DNA of 64,000 bases, from positions 1-64,000 of the forward strand of contig CAIWCD010000031.1 of the NCBI GenBank assembly GCA_903911145.1, read 5' to 3'. Source of the stretch: an uncultured delta proteobacterium (GTDB lineage Bacteria; Myxococcota; Myxococcia; Myxococcales; 40CM-4-68-19). The translations under genes and the position numbers were made by a program. The notes under the pieces were generated by a model. That model did no database searches and was not told where the DNA came from. It saw only the letters and a list, made by a program, of their open reading frames with translations. Positions 11,278 through 20,927 of the stretch are shown here, in pieces. How positions within the stretch are numbered: the first letter of the stretch is position 1; the number at the start of each line of letters is the position of its first letter.

Positions 11278-11559
11278 TCAGCTCGGCCGCGTGCGATCCG
11301 TCGCGCGCTCCCACGGTGTCAGCACCAGCCGCGCGGCGAGCGCCTCGAGCCACGACGAGAGCTCGCGCATCGCGTCGGCGAGTTCGTTGAGATCGACGCT
11401 GCCCTGACCCAGCCGGCCCTGCCAGAGGCGCACCTGCACGAGCGCGCTCTCACCGAGCAGCCGCGAATCTTCGGGAAGCTGTCCCTGCATGCGCGTGAGC
11501 GCCGCGTCCATCTCGGCAAGGCGCGCAAGGCACATCCGCTCTGCTTCACTCTGCGCCAC
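11278..11559 (-). CDS. Small helical protein of unknown function
   Basis: This 93-residue, mostly helical protein (LAEMDAALTRMQGQLPED, then LNELADAMRELSSWLEALAA) begins with GTG at 11559. A GGAAGG box lies about ten bases upstream. It is 44 bp downstream of def on the same strand and is probably co-transcribed with it. No family was recognised. The predicted helices could form a short coiled coil. Confidence 0.5.
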   Translation of the reverse strand: MAQSEAERMCLARLAEMDAALTRMQGQLPEDSRLLGESALVQVRLWQGRLGQGSVDLNELADAMRELSSWLEALAARLVLTPWERATDRTRPS

Positions 11560-11603
11560 GCGGCCGCTGCCTTCCCGCGCACAGGCCGCTGCGCCAGGTC
11601 CAC

Positions 11604-12185
11604 TCAGAGTGTCGCTGCGTCGCCAGCCGCTTCCGCCGCGCGATCGATCTTCAGCTTCTTCATCCGCCGCTTGATGATCTCGCGCTTGAGCGCCGAGATG
11701 TGGTCGACGAAGAGCTTTCCCTGAAGATGATCCATCTCGTGCTGCACGCAGACGGCGAAGAGGTTGTTGCTCGCCTCGCGCGTGACCCGCTCTCCGTCGC
11801 GTGTGGTGTACTCGACGACGATGTGCCCGAAGCGCGTGACGTCTTCGTACTCGTCGGGAACCGAGAGGCAGCCCTCGGTATAGGTGAACTCGCCCTCGGC
11901 AACTTTCAGCACGGGGTTGATCATCCAGAAGAGGCCCGCGCCCCGCGACTTCGCTTCGACGACCTCACCCTCCTCGTCGCTCGAGGAGCGCTGCTCGACG
12001 TCCATCGAGATGACGTGCAGCGGGACGCCGATCTGCGGCGCCGCGAGCCCCACGCCGTTGGCCGCGTACATCGTCTCGGCCATGTCGTCGCAGAGCTGCC
12101 GGATGGCCGCGTCGACCTTCGGGACGGGCTTGGCCTTCACTTTGAGCCGCGGGTCCGGCCAGATGAGAATTTCGCGCAGAGCCAT
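11604..12185 (-). CDS. def: Peptide deformylase
   Basis: This 193-residue metalloenzyme removes the N-formyl group from nascent proteins. All three family motifs are present: GVGLAAPQIG (residues 44-53), EGCLSVP with metal ligand Cys106, and QHEMDH with His149, Glu150 and His153. It carries an acidic Ser-rich insert (SSSDEEGEVVE, about residues 67-77) between motifs 1 and 2 that is not usual and may be a surface loop. The ATG follows AAGGA at 8 bases. It lies downstream of priA on the same strand after 114 bp; a TATAGT in that gap may be a -10 box, but no matching -35 was found. Confidence 0.96.
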   Translation of the reverse strand: MALREILIWPDPRLKVKAKPVPKVDAAIRQLCDDMAETMYAANGVGLAAPQIGVPLHVISMDVEQRSSSDEEGEVVEAKSRGAGLFWMINPVLKVAEGEFTYTEGCLSVPDEYEDVTRFGHIVVEYTTRDGERVTREASNNLFAVCVQHEMDHLQGKLFVDHISALKREIIKRRMKKLKIDRAAEAAGDAATL

Positions 12186-12299
12186 CTCGTGAATCCTTGT
12201 GCAGAGTTGCAGTCACTATATGTCGGCAGCGCACCTGACGCACTTGAGCCGCGCTGGTGAGAGATGCGCGAGTCGCAATTGCGCTTCGCCAAACCGCTT

Positions 12300-14861
12300 C
12301 TACATGAGCGCGATCGGATCCACGTCGGCGCTCACTTCGACTCCCTCGACGTCGTGGCGCGCGAGCAAGAGGCGCGCGGCTTCGCGGATCGGACCGTGAC
12401 CCGGAGCGCGAAGGAGAAGCTGGTAGCGATGCTTGCCGCGCAGACGCGCAAGAGGCGCCGGCGATGGGCCGAGCACGTCGAAGCGCGAGCCGCTCTGGCT
12501 CATCGCGCGCGCACGATCACCCAATCGCTCGGCCGCGCCGCGCACACGCTGCTCGACATTTCCCTGCACGAGGAGCGCGCAGAGTCTCGCGAACGGAGGC
12601 AGGGAGAGCGCACGCCGCCGCTCGAGTTCCTCGTCTGCAAAGCCCATCCAGTCGTGGCGCGCCGCCGCTTGCAGCGCCGGATCGTCCGGCTTCACCGCCT
12701 GCAAAATCACGCGTCCCGGCAGCTCTCCGCGACCGGCGCGACCGGCCACCTGCGCGAGCAACTGCACGCACCGCTCTGCCGCGCGGAAGTCGGGAATGCC
12801 CATCGGGCCATCCGCGTCGAGCACGCCCACGAGCGTCACGCCCGGAAAGTCGTGCCCCTTGGCGACCATCTGCGTGCCGACGAGAACATCGAGTTCGCGG
12901 CGCGCATAGCGGGCGAGCAGCGCGGCCGCGGCTCCCGCACTTCCCGCGGCGTCGCGATCGAGCCGGGCCACGCGGGCTGCGGGCGCGAGCGTCTGCAGCT
13001 CTTCCTCGAGCCGCTCGGTTCCGCCGGAGAAGGGCAACAGTTCGACTCCTCCGCACGCGGCGCAGCTCTCCCGCTCACCCTCGGTGTGACCGCAGAAGTG
13101 ACAGATGAGCCGCGTCCCGCCTGCGTGGTGGAGCACGAGCGCGATGGTGCAGTTGGGGCAGCTCACCGTCGAGCCACACGCGGTGCAGAGCAGCGTGCGT
13201 GCGTGCCCGCGGCGGTTCAGATAGAGGATCGCCTGCTCTCCGCGCGCGAGCGTTTCGAGGAGTGCAGCGCGCAGCTCAGGCCCGATCAGCTGCGGCCCCT
13301 CCTTGCGCAGCGCCGATTGCTTGCGATCGACAATGGTTGCCAAAGGCAACGATCTCCCGTCGACCCGCTCGGGCAACGTCAAGAGCGGCAACTTTCCTTC
13401 GCGCACGCGGCGCAGACTCTCCAGGGATGGCGTCGCCGAGCCGAGCACGATCACCGCAGACCCTTGCTGGGCGCGGACGAGCGCGAGATCGCGGGCGTGA
13501 TAGCGCAGCCGCTCCTCCTGCTTGTAGGAGGGCTCGTGCTCCTCATCGACGACGAGGATGCGCAGGTTCTTGACCGGCGCGAAGACGGCCGAGCGCGCGC
13601 CGACCACGATGCCCGCTCCGCCCGACTGGACGCGCAGCCACTCTGCGAGGCGCTCGCGATCGGTCAGGCCCGAGTGGAGCACCGCGACGTCATCGCCGAA
13701 GCGGGCGCGGAAGCGACCGGCGAGCTGCGGCGTCAGCGCGATCTCGGGAACCAGCACGAGCGCTCCCCCGCCAGCAGCGCGGGCGCGCGCGATCGCCTCG
13801 AGATAGACGTGGGTCTTGCCGCTGCCGGTGACGCCGTGGAGAAGGAAGGGCGAATAGCTCTTCGTCTCGAGCGCGGCGGCGAGAGTCGCGATGGCGGCCG
13901 CCTGGGGCGCGGTTGCCGCATGATCGCGCGCTCCCCACGGCGCATCGGGCAGCGCGTGCGCACCGGGCCGCTCACTGGAGAAGACGACGAGGCTGCGCTG
14001 CGCGAGCTTCTTGAGAGCCACGCGCGCCGCGGGAAAGGCCGCCGAGAGTTCGTCGATCGGAATCGGGATCGCGCGGGCGAGCAGATAGTCGAGCGCCTCT
14101 CGTTGCCGCGGCGCCCGCGCACACTCGTTGATGCGCTCGCCCGCGCCAGGAGCGGCCGCGACCATCTCCACGCGCGGCACTCCGACGCGCGCGCGGCTCT
14201 CCTCCTGCGTGAGCACAATCAGGTCACGCCGCGCCAGCGCCCGCAGTTGCGCAGTCGAGATCGGCTCGCCGCGCTCGACCTTGCGCAAGAGCAGCACCGT
14301 CCGCGCGCGCGACTCCTTCTGCCCTCGTGCGACGTCAGCGGATCGATCGTTTGAGTGCAAAGCATCTGCGCCCGACATCCCGACGAGCTCTGCCTGCGCT
14401 TCGGGTTGCTTCGCTTCGTCGCCGTCGAGAAAGATCCGCCCGCGCGCGCTAAGAGCGGCCGAGAGGCGTTCCTGCAGGTCGATCCCGGGCGGCAGTGCGG
14501 CCTTCACCGCCGGGCCGAGCGGATGGAGATAGTGCGCGGCGGCCCAGCGGCACAGCTCGAGCACATCGGGAGTCAGGAGCGGACCGTCGTCGAGGAGCCG
14601 CTCGATCGCGCGCAGCTTCTCATCGCGCATCGCCTCGCCAAGAGCCGCGCTCCACGCGGGCGCATTTCCCAGCACGACACCGGTGAGAGAGCGGCGACCA
14701 AACGGGACCTGCACGCGCCGTCCGGGGCCGCAACCACCGAACGCATCGCCAAGCTCGCGTGGGACGAGATACGTGAAGACGCCGCCGCCCGCGGGCACGC
14801 CCAGCGCGACCTCGACGCGCGAGACGCTACTCGTGGGAGTCGTCGGCTGCGGGGGCTTCAT
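12300..14861 (-). CDS. priA: Primosomal protein N' (replication restart helicase)
   Basis: PriA reloads the replisome at stalled forks. The superfamily-2 helicase motifs are clear: Walker A GVTGSGKT (residues 343-350), DEEH within LVVDEEHEPSYKQ, GSATPSLES, GTQMVAKGHDFPGV and QVAGRAGRG. Between them lie the eight-Cys zinc-binding segments (CTACGSTVSCPNC and CHFCGHTEGERESCAACG). The frame extends 99 codons further upstream, but that part is antisense-like and overlaps the next gene. The ATG at 14861 gives 853 residues, with the usual N-terminus (VSRVEVALGVP). It overlaps the upstream gene by 35 bp, so it is probably translationally linked to galU and its neighbour. Confidence 0.96.
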   Translation of the reverse strand: MKPPQPTTPTSSVSRVEVALGVPAGGGVFTYLVPRELGDAFGGCGPGRRVQVPFGRRSLTGVVLGNAPAWSAALGEAMRDEKLRAIERLLDDGPLLTPDVLELCRWAAAHYLHPLGPAVKAALPPGIDLQERLSAALSARGRIFLDGDEAKQPEAQAELVGMSGADALHSNDRSADVARGQKESRARTVLLLRKVERGEPISTAQLRALARRDLIVLTQEESRARVGVPRVEMVAAAPGAGERINECARAPRQREALDYLLARAIPIPIDELSAAFPAARVALKKLAQRSLVVFSSERPGAHALPDAPWGARDHAATAPQAAAIATLAAALETKSYSPFLLHGVTGSGKTHVYLEAIARARAAGGGALVLVPEIALTPQLAGRFRARFGDDVAVLHSGLTDRERLAEWLRVQSGGAGIVVGARSAVFAPVKNLRILVVDEEHEPSYKQEERLRYHARDLALVRAQQGSAVIVLGSATPSLESLRRVREGKLPLLTLPERVDGRSLPLATIVDRKQSALRKEGPQLIGPELRAALLETLARGEQAILYLNRRGHARTLLCTACGSTVSCPNCTIALVLHHAGGTRLICHFCGHTEGERESCAACGGVELLPFSGGTERLEEELQTLAPAARVARLDRDAAGSAGAAAALLARYARRELDVLVGTQMVAKGHDFPGVTLVGVLDADGPMGIPDFRAAERCVQLLAQVAGRAGRGELPGRVILQAVKPDDPALQAAARHDWMGFADEELERRRALSLPPFARLCALLVQGNVEQRVRGAAERLGDRARAMSQSGSRFDVLGPSPAPLARLRGKHRYQLLLRAPGHGPIREAARLLLARHDVEGVEVSADVDPIALM

Positions 14862-15597
14862 CGTCGTCCGCGTCCTTGAGGCCGTGGCTCTCCTGCGCCT
14901 CGAAGCGCGCACGCAGCGCAGGTCCGCGCCAGAGCTCAACCACGCGCGGCAGCCAATCGCCCGCCGCCGGATTTCCGTACTGGAGCAGGCGCAGATCGTC
15001 GATGGCTCCGTTTGAAAGCGCGAGCAGCCGAGCCGGCGCGGCGCTGTCCTTGTAGAGCCACAGCTGCGGCCGATCGAGCTGGCGGGCTGCGGCTCCGAGC
15101 ACGATGGTGACGCGATCATAGAGGCGTGCAAGCGAAGTGGGCGCGAGTGTCGGCGCAACTCCGACGGAGACGGCGAACGCGCGCAGCGAACCCTCCGCCT
15201 GCGGCGGCGTCTGGTTGCGATAGGCGATCAGCGGACAGACGAGCCGGAGCAGATCGGCTGCGTCAGGCCCGAGTCCACCGTCGGTGATCTTTGCGGCGCT
15301 GGCGCCCGCCACCCGTGCGGCCGAGGCGCTCTTGCCGTCCGCCTCGAGAGTGCAGGTGAGCGGGAAGCGGAGCTTGAGCGTCGCGTTCTGCGCGCGCCCG
15401 CCGAGCTGCAGCGTGCCGGAGAGGGTGACCTCTCGAGAGCGCGCACCTTCGCTGACGCGCGCGGCCGCCCGGCGCAAGAGCGACGCCGCCGAGGGAATGT
15501 ACGCGACTGCAGCTCCTGCGCAGAGCACCGCCAGCAGCGCGGCACCCACGCCCGCGCGCCGAATCGTTTGAGTGCCAATATTTGCTATGCCAATCAT
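14827..15597 (-). CDS. Exported protein of unknown function
   Basis: This 256-residue protein starts with a signal-anchor (IRRAGVGAALLAVLCAGAAVAY). A beta-rich middle follows (LSGTLQLGGRAQNATLKLRF) in the style of outer-membrane lipoprotein-carrier proteins, and then an acidic tail (DADDDEAPAADDSHE). The LolA-like impression is weak. The start ATG overlaps the galU stop (ATGA) and has GAGG upstream; the end overlaps priA by 35 bp. This tight galU / this gene / priA packing indicates one operon. Function is unknown. Confidence 0.6.
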   Translation of the reverse strand: MIGIANIGTQTIRRAGVGAALLAVLCAGAAVAYIPSAASLLRRAAARVSEGARSREVTLSGTLQLGGRAQNATLKLRFPLTCTLEADGKSASAARVAGASAAKITDGGLGPDAADLLRLVCPLIAYRNQTPPQAEGSLRAFAVSVGVAPTLAPTSLARLYDRVTIVLGAAARQLDRPQLWLYKDSAAPARLLALSNGAIDDLRLLQYGNPAAGDWLPRVVELWRGPALRARFEAQESHGLKDADDDEAPAADDSHE

Positions 15598-16493
15598 TTC
15601 ACCACCTCGCGCAGATAGGCGAGCAGCCCTTCGCGAAGCTCGGGACGCTTGAGCGCGTAGGCGATGTTGGCCTGCAGATAGCCGAGCCGATCTCCCGCGT
15701 CGTGACGAACACCCGAGAAGCGCACGCCGACGAGCTGCCCTCGGGCGGCGAGCACCGCGAGCGCATCGGTGAGCTGGATCTCGCCGCCCGCGCCCGGCTT
15801 CGTCTGCGCGAGGATCTCGAAGATCTCCGGCGGCAGCACGTAGCGCCCGATCACTGCGAGGTTCGACGGCGCCGTCCCGCGCGGCGGCTTCTCGACCATC
15901 TTCTCGACGCTGATGTGTCCGCCTGCGCCGATCTTCCCTGCGTCGCCGCCGAGCAGCGGTCCCGCCGCGACACCGTAGAGATGCGACTGCTCCTCGGGCA
16001 CGGGCAGGAGCGCCACGGCCGCCTTGCCCGTCGCGCGCGCCACGTTCACGAGTTGCGCGATCCCGGCCTCGTGGCCGTCGGCATCGATCAGATCGTCGCC
16101 GAGCATCACGCCAAACCAGTCGTTCCCGATCGCGTGGCGGGCCGCCAGCACTGCGTGCCCCAGGCCCAGCGGCTCCTTCTGCCGCACGCTCACCACCCGC
16201 ACCTCGTCGCTGATTCTGCGCACGAGCTGGAAGAGCTCCTGCTTGCCTTTGCGGGAGAGCGTGTCCTCGAGCTCGTACGAGCGATCGAAGTGATCTTCAA
16301 TCGCGCCCTTGCCGCGCCCGTTGATCACCACCACCTCGGTCGCGCCCGCAGAGAGCGCCTCCTCGACGATGAGCTGGATGGTCGGCGTATCGACGATCGG
16401 CAGCATCTCCTTCGGCACCGACTTGGTGGCGGGGAGAAAGCGCGTGCCCAGGCCAGCCGCGGGGATGACGACCTTGCGCAAGGGATGGTTCAA
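15594..16493 (-). CDS. galU: UTP--glucose-1-phosphate uridylyltransferase
   Basis: This 299-residue nucleotidyltransferase makes UDP-glucose, a precursor of lipopolysaccharide and exopolysaccharide. The N-terminus KVVIPAAGLGTRFLPATKS is the nucleotide-binding signature, with the catalytic Lys in KEMLPIVD, and FGVMLGDDLID carries the metal-binding Asp. The start is TTG at 16493, with GGAGG about ten bases upstream; no better start exists. It is the first gene of the galU / exported protein / priA cluster and is divergent from an outer-membrane protein gene across 105 bp. Confidence 0.95.
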   Translation of the reverse strand: MNHPLRKVVIPAAGLGTRFLPATKSVPKEMLPIVDTPTIQLIVEEALSAGATEVVVINGRGKGAIEDHFDRSYELEDTLSRKGKQELFQLVRRISDEVRVVSVRQKEPLGLGHAVLAARHAIGNDWFGVMLGDDLIDADGHEAGIAQLVNVARATGKAAVALLPVPEEQSHLYGVAAGPLLGGDAGKIGAGGHISVEKMVEKPPRGTAPSNLAVIGRYVLPPEIFEILAQTKPGAGGEIQLTDALAVLAARGQLVGVRFSGVRHDAGDRLGYLQANIAYALKRPELREGLLAYLREVVK

Positions 16494-16598
16494 GACGTTC
16501 CGCCTCCGAGACGTTCTGCAGGGCCGCCTTCTTTAGCAGTCTTTGCGGCGAATATCTGGGTGGGCCAGAGCGTTCGCGATACTGTCGAGGTCTTCCTC

Positions 16599-17492
16599 AT
16601 GCATCGCTGCGCGCTTCAACAGACAACGCTCGCCACCCGCCTTGCGCTGCTGCTCGCGCTCGCTGCCTCCTCTGCGTTCGCGGGCGGTGCGGGCGATCCG
16701 GGCGCGCCGTGGGTCACGCAGATCGGCATGGCACGCTCGGCGGGAATGGCCGACGCGATGACGGCCTTTGCGAGCAGCAACGACGCAATCCTCGACAACC
16801 CGGCCGGCGTCGGGCTCAACCGCAGCTATCACATCGAACTCGATGGAATGGACGACGTGAAGTACCCCGCCGAGGGGGTGATCGTCAGCGTCGCCGACTC
16901 CACCACGATGGGCATCGGCTCGGGACTCCTCTTCGAGCGCTGGGGCGCGGGCAAACCGGGCGGCCGCGGCGAAGGCTGGCTCGGAGGCCTCTCCTACGCG
17001 TACCAGCAGGGCGGTTTTCTCTTTGGCGGCACGACCCGCCTGCTTCATTTCGCCGGGCCGGGTGGCGCGGTCATCCACAATTGGAGCGAAGATTTCGGTG
17101 TGATGGGGCGTACCGGCGCCTGGTCCTTCGGCGCGGTGCTGCAGAACTTCAGCCTCGACCTGAGCAAGATTCCGCTCTTCCCTCTGACCAGCGCCCTCGG
17201 AATCGCGTACGGCACCGACGCGGATTGGCATGTATCGGTCGATTACAAGACCAATATGAACGATACGTCCAACCTCAAGCACCTGCTCGCATTCGGCGGC
17301 GAGTATCTTTTTGATAGAACCTTCGCTCTGCGCGCGGGGTATCGCTGGGATATCAGCAACCACCTCGGCTGGATCACCTGCGGCGCGAGCATCTACACGG
17401 AAAAGGTCGCCGTTCATTTCGCATATCGCCGCCGCGTCGAAGGAGCAATGGAGCAGGCGCTCGAGGCGGGGGTCACGGTCTTCCTCGAATAA
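16599..17492 (+). CDS. PorV / FadL-like outer-membrane protein
   Basis: The ATG at 16599 (GAGG upstream) starts a cleavable signal peptide (LALLLALAASSAFA) and gives 297 residues. The mature N-terminus, GMARSAGMADAMTAFASS followed by DNPAGVG, is the recognisable opening of the PorV/FadL/UPF0164 type of outer-membrane barrel. Amphipathic strands continue to the end (VHFAYRRRVEGAM). The function could be transport of hydrophobic compounds or assembly of surface proteins. It lies 162 bp before the OmpA-like gene on the same strand. Confidence 0.75.
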   Translation: MHRCALQQTTLATRLALLLALAASSAFAGGAGDPGAPWVTQIGMARSAGMADAMTAFASSNDAILDNPAGVGLNRSYHIELDGMDDVKYPAEGVIVSVADSTTMGIGSGLLFERWGAGKPGGRGEGWLGGLSYAYQQGGFLFGGTTRLLHFAGPGGAVIHNWSEDFGVMGRTGAWSFGAVLQNFSLDLSKIPLFPLTSALGIAYGTDADWHVSVDYKTNMNDTSNLKHLLAFGGEYLFDRTFALRAGYRWDISNHLGWITCGASIYTEKVAVHFAYRRRVEGAMEQALEAGVTVFLE

Positions 17493-17513
17493 GCGGGCCG
17501 GGAAATTGGCGAA

Positions 17514-17559
17514 CCGGATAAATCCGGTCGATGTTCGGTAGATCTCCGGTATCTCCGGT
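17514..17559 (+). promoter_or_regulatory. Array of TYCGGT motifs upstream of the OmpA-like gene
   Basis: Four copies of T(C/T)CGGT start at 17523, 17534, 17545 and 17554, that is every 9-11 bp. The first copy lies inside the inverted repeat CCGGATAAATCCGG (17514-17527). Motifs spaced at one helical turn in a leader region suggest a protein-binding array. The element begins 22 bp after the upstream gene and ends about 95 bp before the ATG at 17655. Confidence 0.35.
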
Positions 17560-17654
17560 AACCGCTTTTGAAATCCTGCTTGACTCCGACCCAAGCAACA
17601 TCACAAGTGGGCGGCCAACATCTCGTAGCCCGACGCGAGGAACCGTTGCGAACC

Positions 17655-19145
17655 ATGGACCACACGCGCGTACTGAAGCAATCGAGCACGGCGCTCGTTC
17701 TCCTTGCCGCGGCGGCGCTCTGCGCCTCGTCTGCGCATGCCGAGGGCGGCGATATCCAGCGCTATCAGCCGTCGGGAACTCCATATTCGGGATTCGCCGC
17801 GGCGGCTGGAGAGCTGCTCGCGCCGGGTGATTATGTCGTCGGTCTCTCGCTCGATTATGGGCACAATCCGCTGGTATTTCGTCTCAACGGCTCGCGCGAC
17901 TCCTCGACGGTGCAGAACAACCTGACGCTCGATGCCTCGGTCGCAATCGGAATTCTCGAACGGCTCGAACTCGATCTCGGTGCGCCGTTCGTTCTTTATC
18001 AAAATGGAAATGATCCGCGATATCCCAACCTGCCCGCGCAGGCTGCTGGCGATCTCTGGATCCGGCCGCGCATCCAGCTGTTGAGCCAGGCGCGCAGCGG
18101 AATCGGGCTGAGCCTCTCTCCGACGATCGTGATCCCCGTTTCGCACCAGGTCGATTTCGTCAGCGAGTCCTCGGTGCGGCTGTTCCCCGAGGCGGGCGTC
18201 TCCTATCGCGGCGAGGATTGGTTCATCTCCGGCGACGCAATCTTCAAGTGGCGCGGCCCGCACAGCTCGCCCGCGACTGGCGCGGTGCTCGGCAATGAGC
18301 TCGGCGTCGACGCCGCGGTCGGCCGCATTCTCAACCGCGATTGGGAGCTGATTCTCGAGCTGCTCGGCGGCGTCGCGTTTGCCACCGAGGGTCAAGGCTT
18401 GCACGGCAATCCTCTCGAGGGATTGCTTGGCGCGCGCTATCGACTCGGCGACAACTGGACGTTCAATCTCGCGGCAGGCGGCGGCATCCTCGCGGCGCCC
18501 GGAACTCCCGACGTGCGCGTCATCGCCGGCGTGATGTTCGGCCACGGCCGTCCGCGGCCCCCCGAGACGTGCGTGCTGCACGATCCGTCGGGCGATCAGG
18601 TCGTGCTCAAGCGCGGCATCGACTCCGATCACGACGGAATCGACGACGCCTGCGATCTCTGCCCGTTCACGCCTGGAATCGGGCCGAATGGCTGCCCGGC
18701 GACGCCGATCTGCAACGCTCCGCCCGCCCGTCTGGTCGCGCCCGCAGCGCCGCCCGTCACTCCTCTCAAGCGCCACGTCATCATCAAGTCGATCGAGTTC
18801 GAGTTCGACCTCGACGTGATCCGCCCCGAGTCGCTCCCGATCGTCAAGGAGATGGTCGACGAGTTCAACAATATGCCGGCGCAGATGCACTGCCGCGTCG
18901 AAGGCCATACCGATAAGAAGGGTCGATACCAGTACAACATCGACCTCTCGAGCCGCCGCGCTGCAGCGGTCGTGCGCGAGATGATCCGCCTCGGCGTCGA
19001 CGCCAAGCGGCTCGATTCGAAGGGATATGGATATATGCGGCCGATCGTGCCGAACGATACCGACGAGAATCGGCAGAAGAACCGCCGCGTCGAGTTCGTC
19101 TTCGAGATGCCGGATGACTCGGCAGCTCCGGCGACCAGCAAGTAA
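17655..19145 (+). CDS. OmpA-family outer-membrane protein with peptidoglycan-binding domain
   Basis: This 496-residue protein starts at the ATG at 17655, which opens a clear signal peptide (STALVLLAAAALCASSAHA). The first 280 residues form a predicted barrel. A calcium-type loop (DSDHDGIDDACDLCP) and a Pro/Ala linker follow. An OmpA-like domain closes the chain (about residues 375-490: IEFEFDLDVI, VEGHTDKKG, LSSRRAAAVV, NRRVEFVFE), with the Asp and Arg that bind diaminopimelate in this family. It would anchor the outer membrane to peptidoglycan. The frame is open upstream to 17568, but without a signal peptide. Confidence 0.9.
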   Translation: MDHTRVLKQSSTALVLLAAAALCASSAHAEGGDIQRYQPSGTPYSGFAAAAGELLAPGDYVVGLSLDYGHNPLVFRLNGSRDSSTVQNNLTLDASVAIGILERLELDLGAPFVLYQNGNDPRYPNLPAQAAGDLWIRPRIQLLSQARSGIGLSLSPTIVIPVSHQVDFVSESSVRLFPEAGVSYRGEDWFISGDAIFKWRGPHSSPATGAVLGNELGVDAAVGRILNRDWELILELLGGVAFATEGQGLHGNPLEGLLGARYRLGDNWTFNLAAGGGILAAPGTPDVRVIAGVMFGHGRPRPPETCVLHDPSGDQVVLKRGIDSDHDGIDDACDLCPFTPGIGPNGCPATPICNAPPARLVAPAAPPVTPLKRHVIIKSIEFEFDLDVIRPESLPIVKEMVDEFNNMPAQMHCRVEGHTDKKGRYQYNIDLSSRRAAAVVREMIRLGVDAKRLDSKGYGYMRPIVPNDTDENRQKNRRVEFVFEMPDDSAAPATSK

Positions 19146-19172
19146 CGGGTCGGAATCGTCGCTCAACGCATC

Positions 19173-19213
19173 GAGGGCCGCGCGCAGACAACTGCTCGCG
19201 GCCCTCTTGTTTT
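19173..19213 (+). terminator. Rho-independent terminator after the OmpA-like gene
   Basis: A perfect 10-bp stem (GAGGGCCGCG at 19173-19182 with CGCGGCCCTC at 19197-19206) has a 14-base loop and is followed by TTGTTTT. It lies 27 bp past the stop and separates the OmpA-like gene from the convergent pgi. Confidence 0.9.
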
Positions 19214-19236
19214 CGCGCTCAATTGAATCGAAGGAA

Positions 19237-20880
19237 CTATCGACGCGCTTTCTTATAATGATTGATCAGCCCATTGGTCGACGCGTCGTGCGAGCTGATC
19301 GCCGCCTCGCCGGCCAGCTCCGGCTCGATCTTCTTCGCGAGCTGCTTGCCCAGCTCCACGCCCCACTGGTCGAAGCTGTAGATGTTCCAGATCGCGCCCT
19401 GTGTGAAGATCTTGTGCTCATAGAGCGCGATTAACTTCCCCAGCGTGCGCGCATCGAGCCGGTCGAAGAGAATGCTCGTCGAGGGGCGATTGCCGGGAAA
19501 CGTCTTGTGCGGCACCAGCGCCTCGCGCTCTGCTTCCGGCATTCCCGCGGCAACCAGCTCCGCGCGCGCCTCGCCGGCCGTCTTGCCTTTCATCAACGCT
19601 TCCGTCTGCGCGAAATAGTTCGCCAGCAGCGCAGTGTGATGCCCAGGCAATGGATTGTGCGTGTGGACAGGCGCGAGAAAATCGCAGGGAACAAGTCGCG
19701 TACCCTGGTGGATCAGTTGATAGAACGCGTGCTGTCCATTGGTCCCCGGCTCGCCCCAGACGATAGGTCCGGTCGTGTAATCAACGATCGGTCGTCCATC
19801 GCGATCGACGCCCTTGCCATTCGATTCCATATCTCCCTGCTGGAAGTATGCAGGGAAGCGATGGAGATATTGGTCATAGGGAAGGATCGCGTGCGTCTGC
19901 GCGCCAAAGAAATTCGCATACCAGACGCCGAGCAGGGCGAGGATGACGGGAAGATTCTCCTCGAGTGGCGCGGTGCGGAAGTGCTCGTCAATCTCGTGCG
20001 CGCCGCCGAGAAATTCCTCGAAGCGCTCCATGCCGATCATCAAGGCGATCGATAGGCCGATCGCCGACCAGAGGGAGTATCGGCCGCCGACCCAATCCCA
20101 GAACGGGAACATATTGGCGGTATCGATTCCGAAGGCCGATACCTCCTTCGCTGCTGTCGATACCGCGACGAAATGCTTCGGCACCGCCGCTTCGCCGAGC
20201 GCCTCGACGAGCCAGGCACGCGCCGAGCGGGCATTGAGCAGCGTCTCCTGCGTCGTGAAGGTCTTGCTGCAGACGACGAAGAGCGTGGTCGCGGGCGCGC
20301 AGGTCTTGAGCGCCTCAGCGAGATGCGAGCCGTCGACGTTGCTGACGAACTGCGCGCGCAGGCCCTGGTGCCATTCGGGCTTCAAGGCCGCGCTCGCCAT
20401 CGCGGGGCCGAGGTCGCTGCCGCCGATACCGATGTTGATTACGTCGGTGATTGCCGCTCCCGTGGCGCCGCGCCAACTGCCGCTGCGCACCGATTCGGTG
20501 AACTGGCGCATCTTCGCCAGCACCGCATTCACCTCGGGCATCACGTCCTGGCCGTCGACGAAGATCGGGCGGTTGCTCCGGTTGCGCAAAGCCGTATGCA
20601 GCACGGCCCGGCGCTCGGTGCCGTTGATCTTCTCTCCTGCGAACATCTGGTCGCGATAGCTCTCGAGCCCGGCCTGCCTCGCGAGCGCGAAGAGCAGCTT
20701 CATCGTCTCGCCGGTGACGCGATTCTTCGAGTAATCAACGAGGATATCGCCGAGCTGCAGCGAGAATGTCGCGAAACGATTCGGATCCTTCGCGAACATC
20801 TCGCGCAGATGGATCGGCGCAACCTCTTGATGGTGGCGGTCGAGCGCGCGCCAGGCGGGCGAGTCGGTCAATGCGGACAT
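19237..20880 (-). CDS. pgi: Glucose-6-phosphate isomerase
   Basis: This enzyme converts glucose-6-phosphate to fructose-6-phosphate. The ATG at 20880 (AAGGAG seven bases upstream) gives 547 residues, the usual length; the frame is open 55 codons further but without a ribosome site. PGI landmarks include [29 protein letters not shown] and the catalytic [14 protein letters not shown] segment (here [15 protein letters not shown]). The C-terminus contains [13 protein letters not shown]. It lies 47 bp downstream of the PAP2 gene and is probably co-transcribed with it. Confidence 0.97.
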   Translation of the reverse strand: MSALTDSPAWRALDRHHQEVAPIHLREMFAKDPNRFATFSLQLGDILVDYSKNRVTGETMKLLFALARQAGLESYRDQMFAGEKINGTERRAVLHTALRNRSNRPIFVDGQDVMPEVNAVLAKMRQFTESVRSGSWRGATGAAITDVINIGIGGSDLGPAMASAALKPEWHQGLRAQFVSNVDGSHLAEALKTCAPATTLFVVCSKTFTTQETLLNARSARAWLVEALGEAAVPKHFVAVSTAAKEVSAFGIDTANMFPFWDWVGGRYSLWSAIGLSIALMIGMERFEEFLGGAHEIDEHFRTAPLEENLPVILALLGVWYANFFGAQTHAILPYDQYLHRFPAYFQQGDMESNGKGVDRDGRPIVDYTTGPIVWGEPGTNGQHAFYQLIHQGTRLVPCDFLAPVHTHNPLPGHHTALLANYFAQTEALMKGKTAGEARAELVAAGMPEAEREALVPHKTFPGNRPSTSILFDRLDARTLGKLIALYEHKIFTQGAIWNIYSFDQWGVELGKQLAKKIEPELAGEAAISSHDASTNGLINHYKKARR

Positions 20881-20927
20881 CGGAGATCTCCTTCTGAAGA
20901 ATGGGGAACTCAACAGAGATGAGCTGA

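Noticed and set aside
12264-14354. Long antisense ORF (696 codons) opposite priA
   Set aside because: Same reason; it lies wholly within priA on the other strand.
14346-14358. 13-base word ATCGTTTGAGTGC, found again at 15563
   Set aside because: Two copies of a 13-mer in 64 kb are expected by chance; no link to a function.
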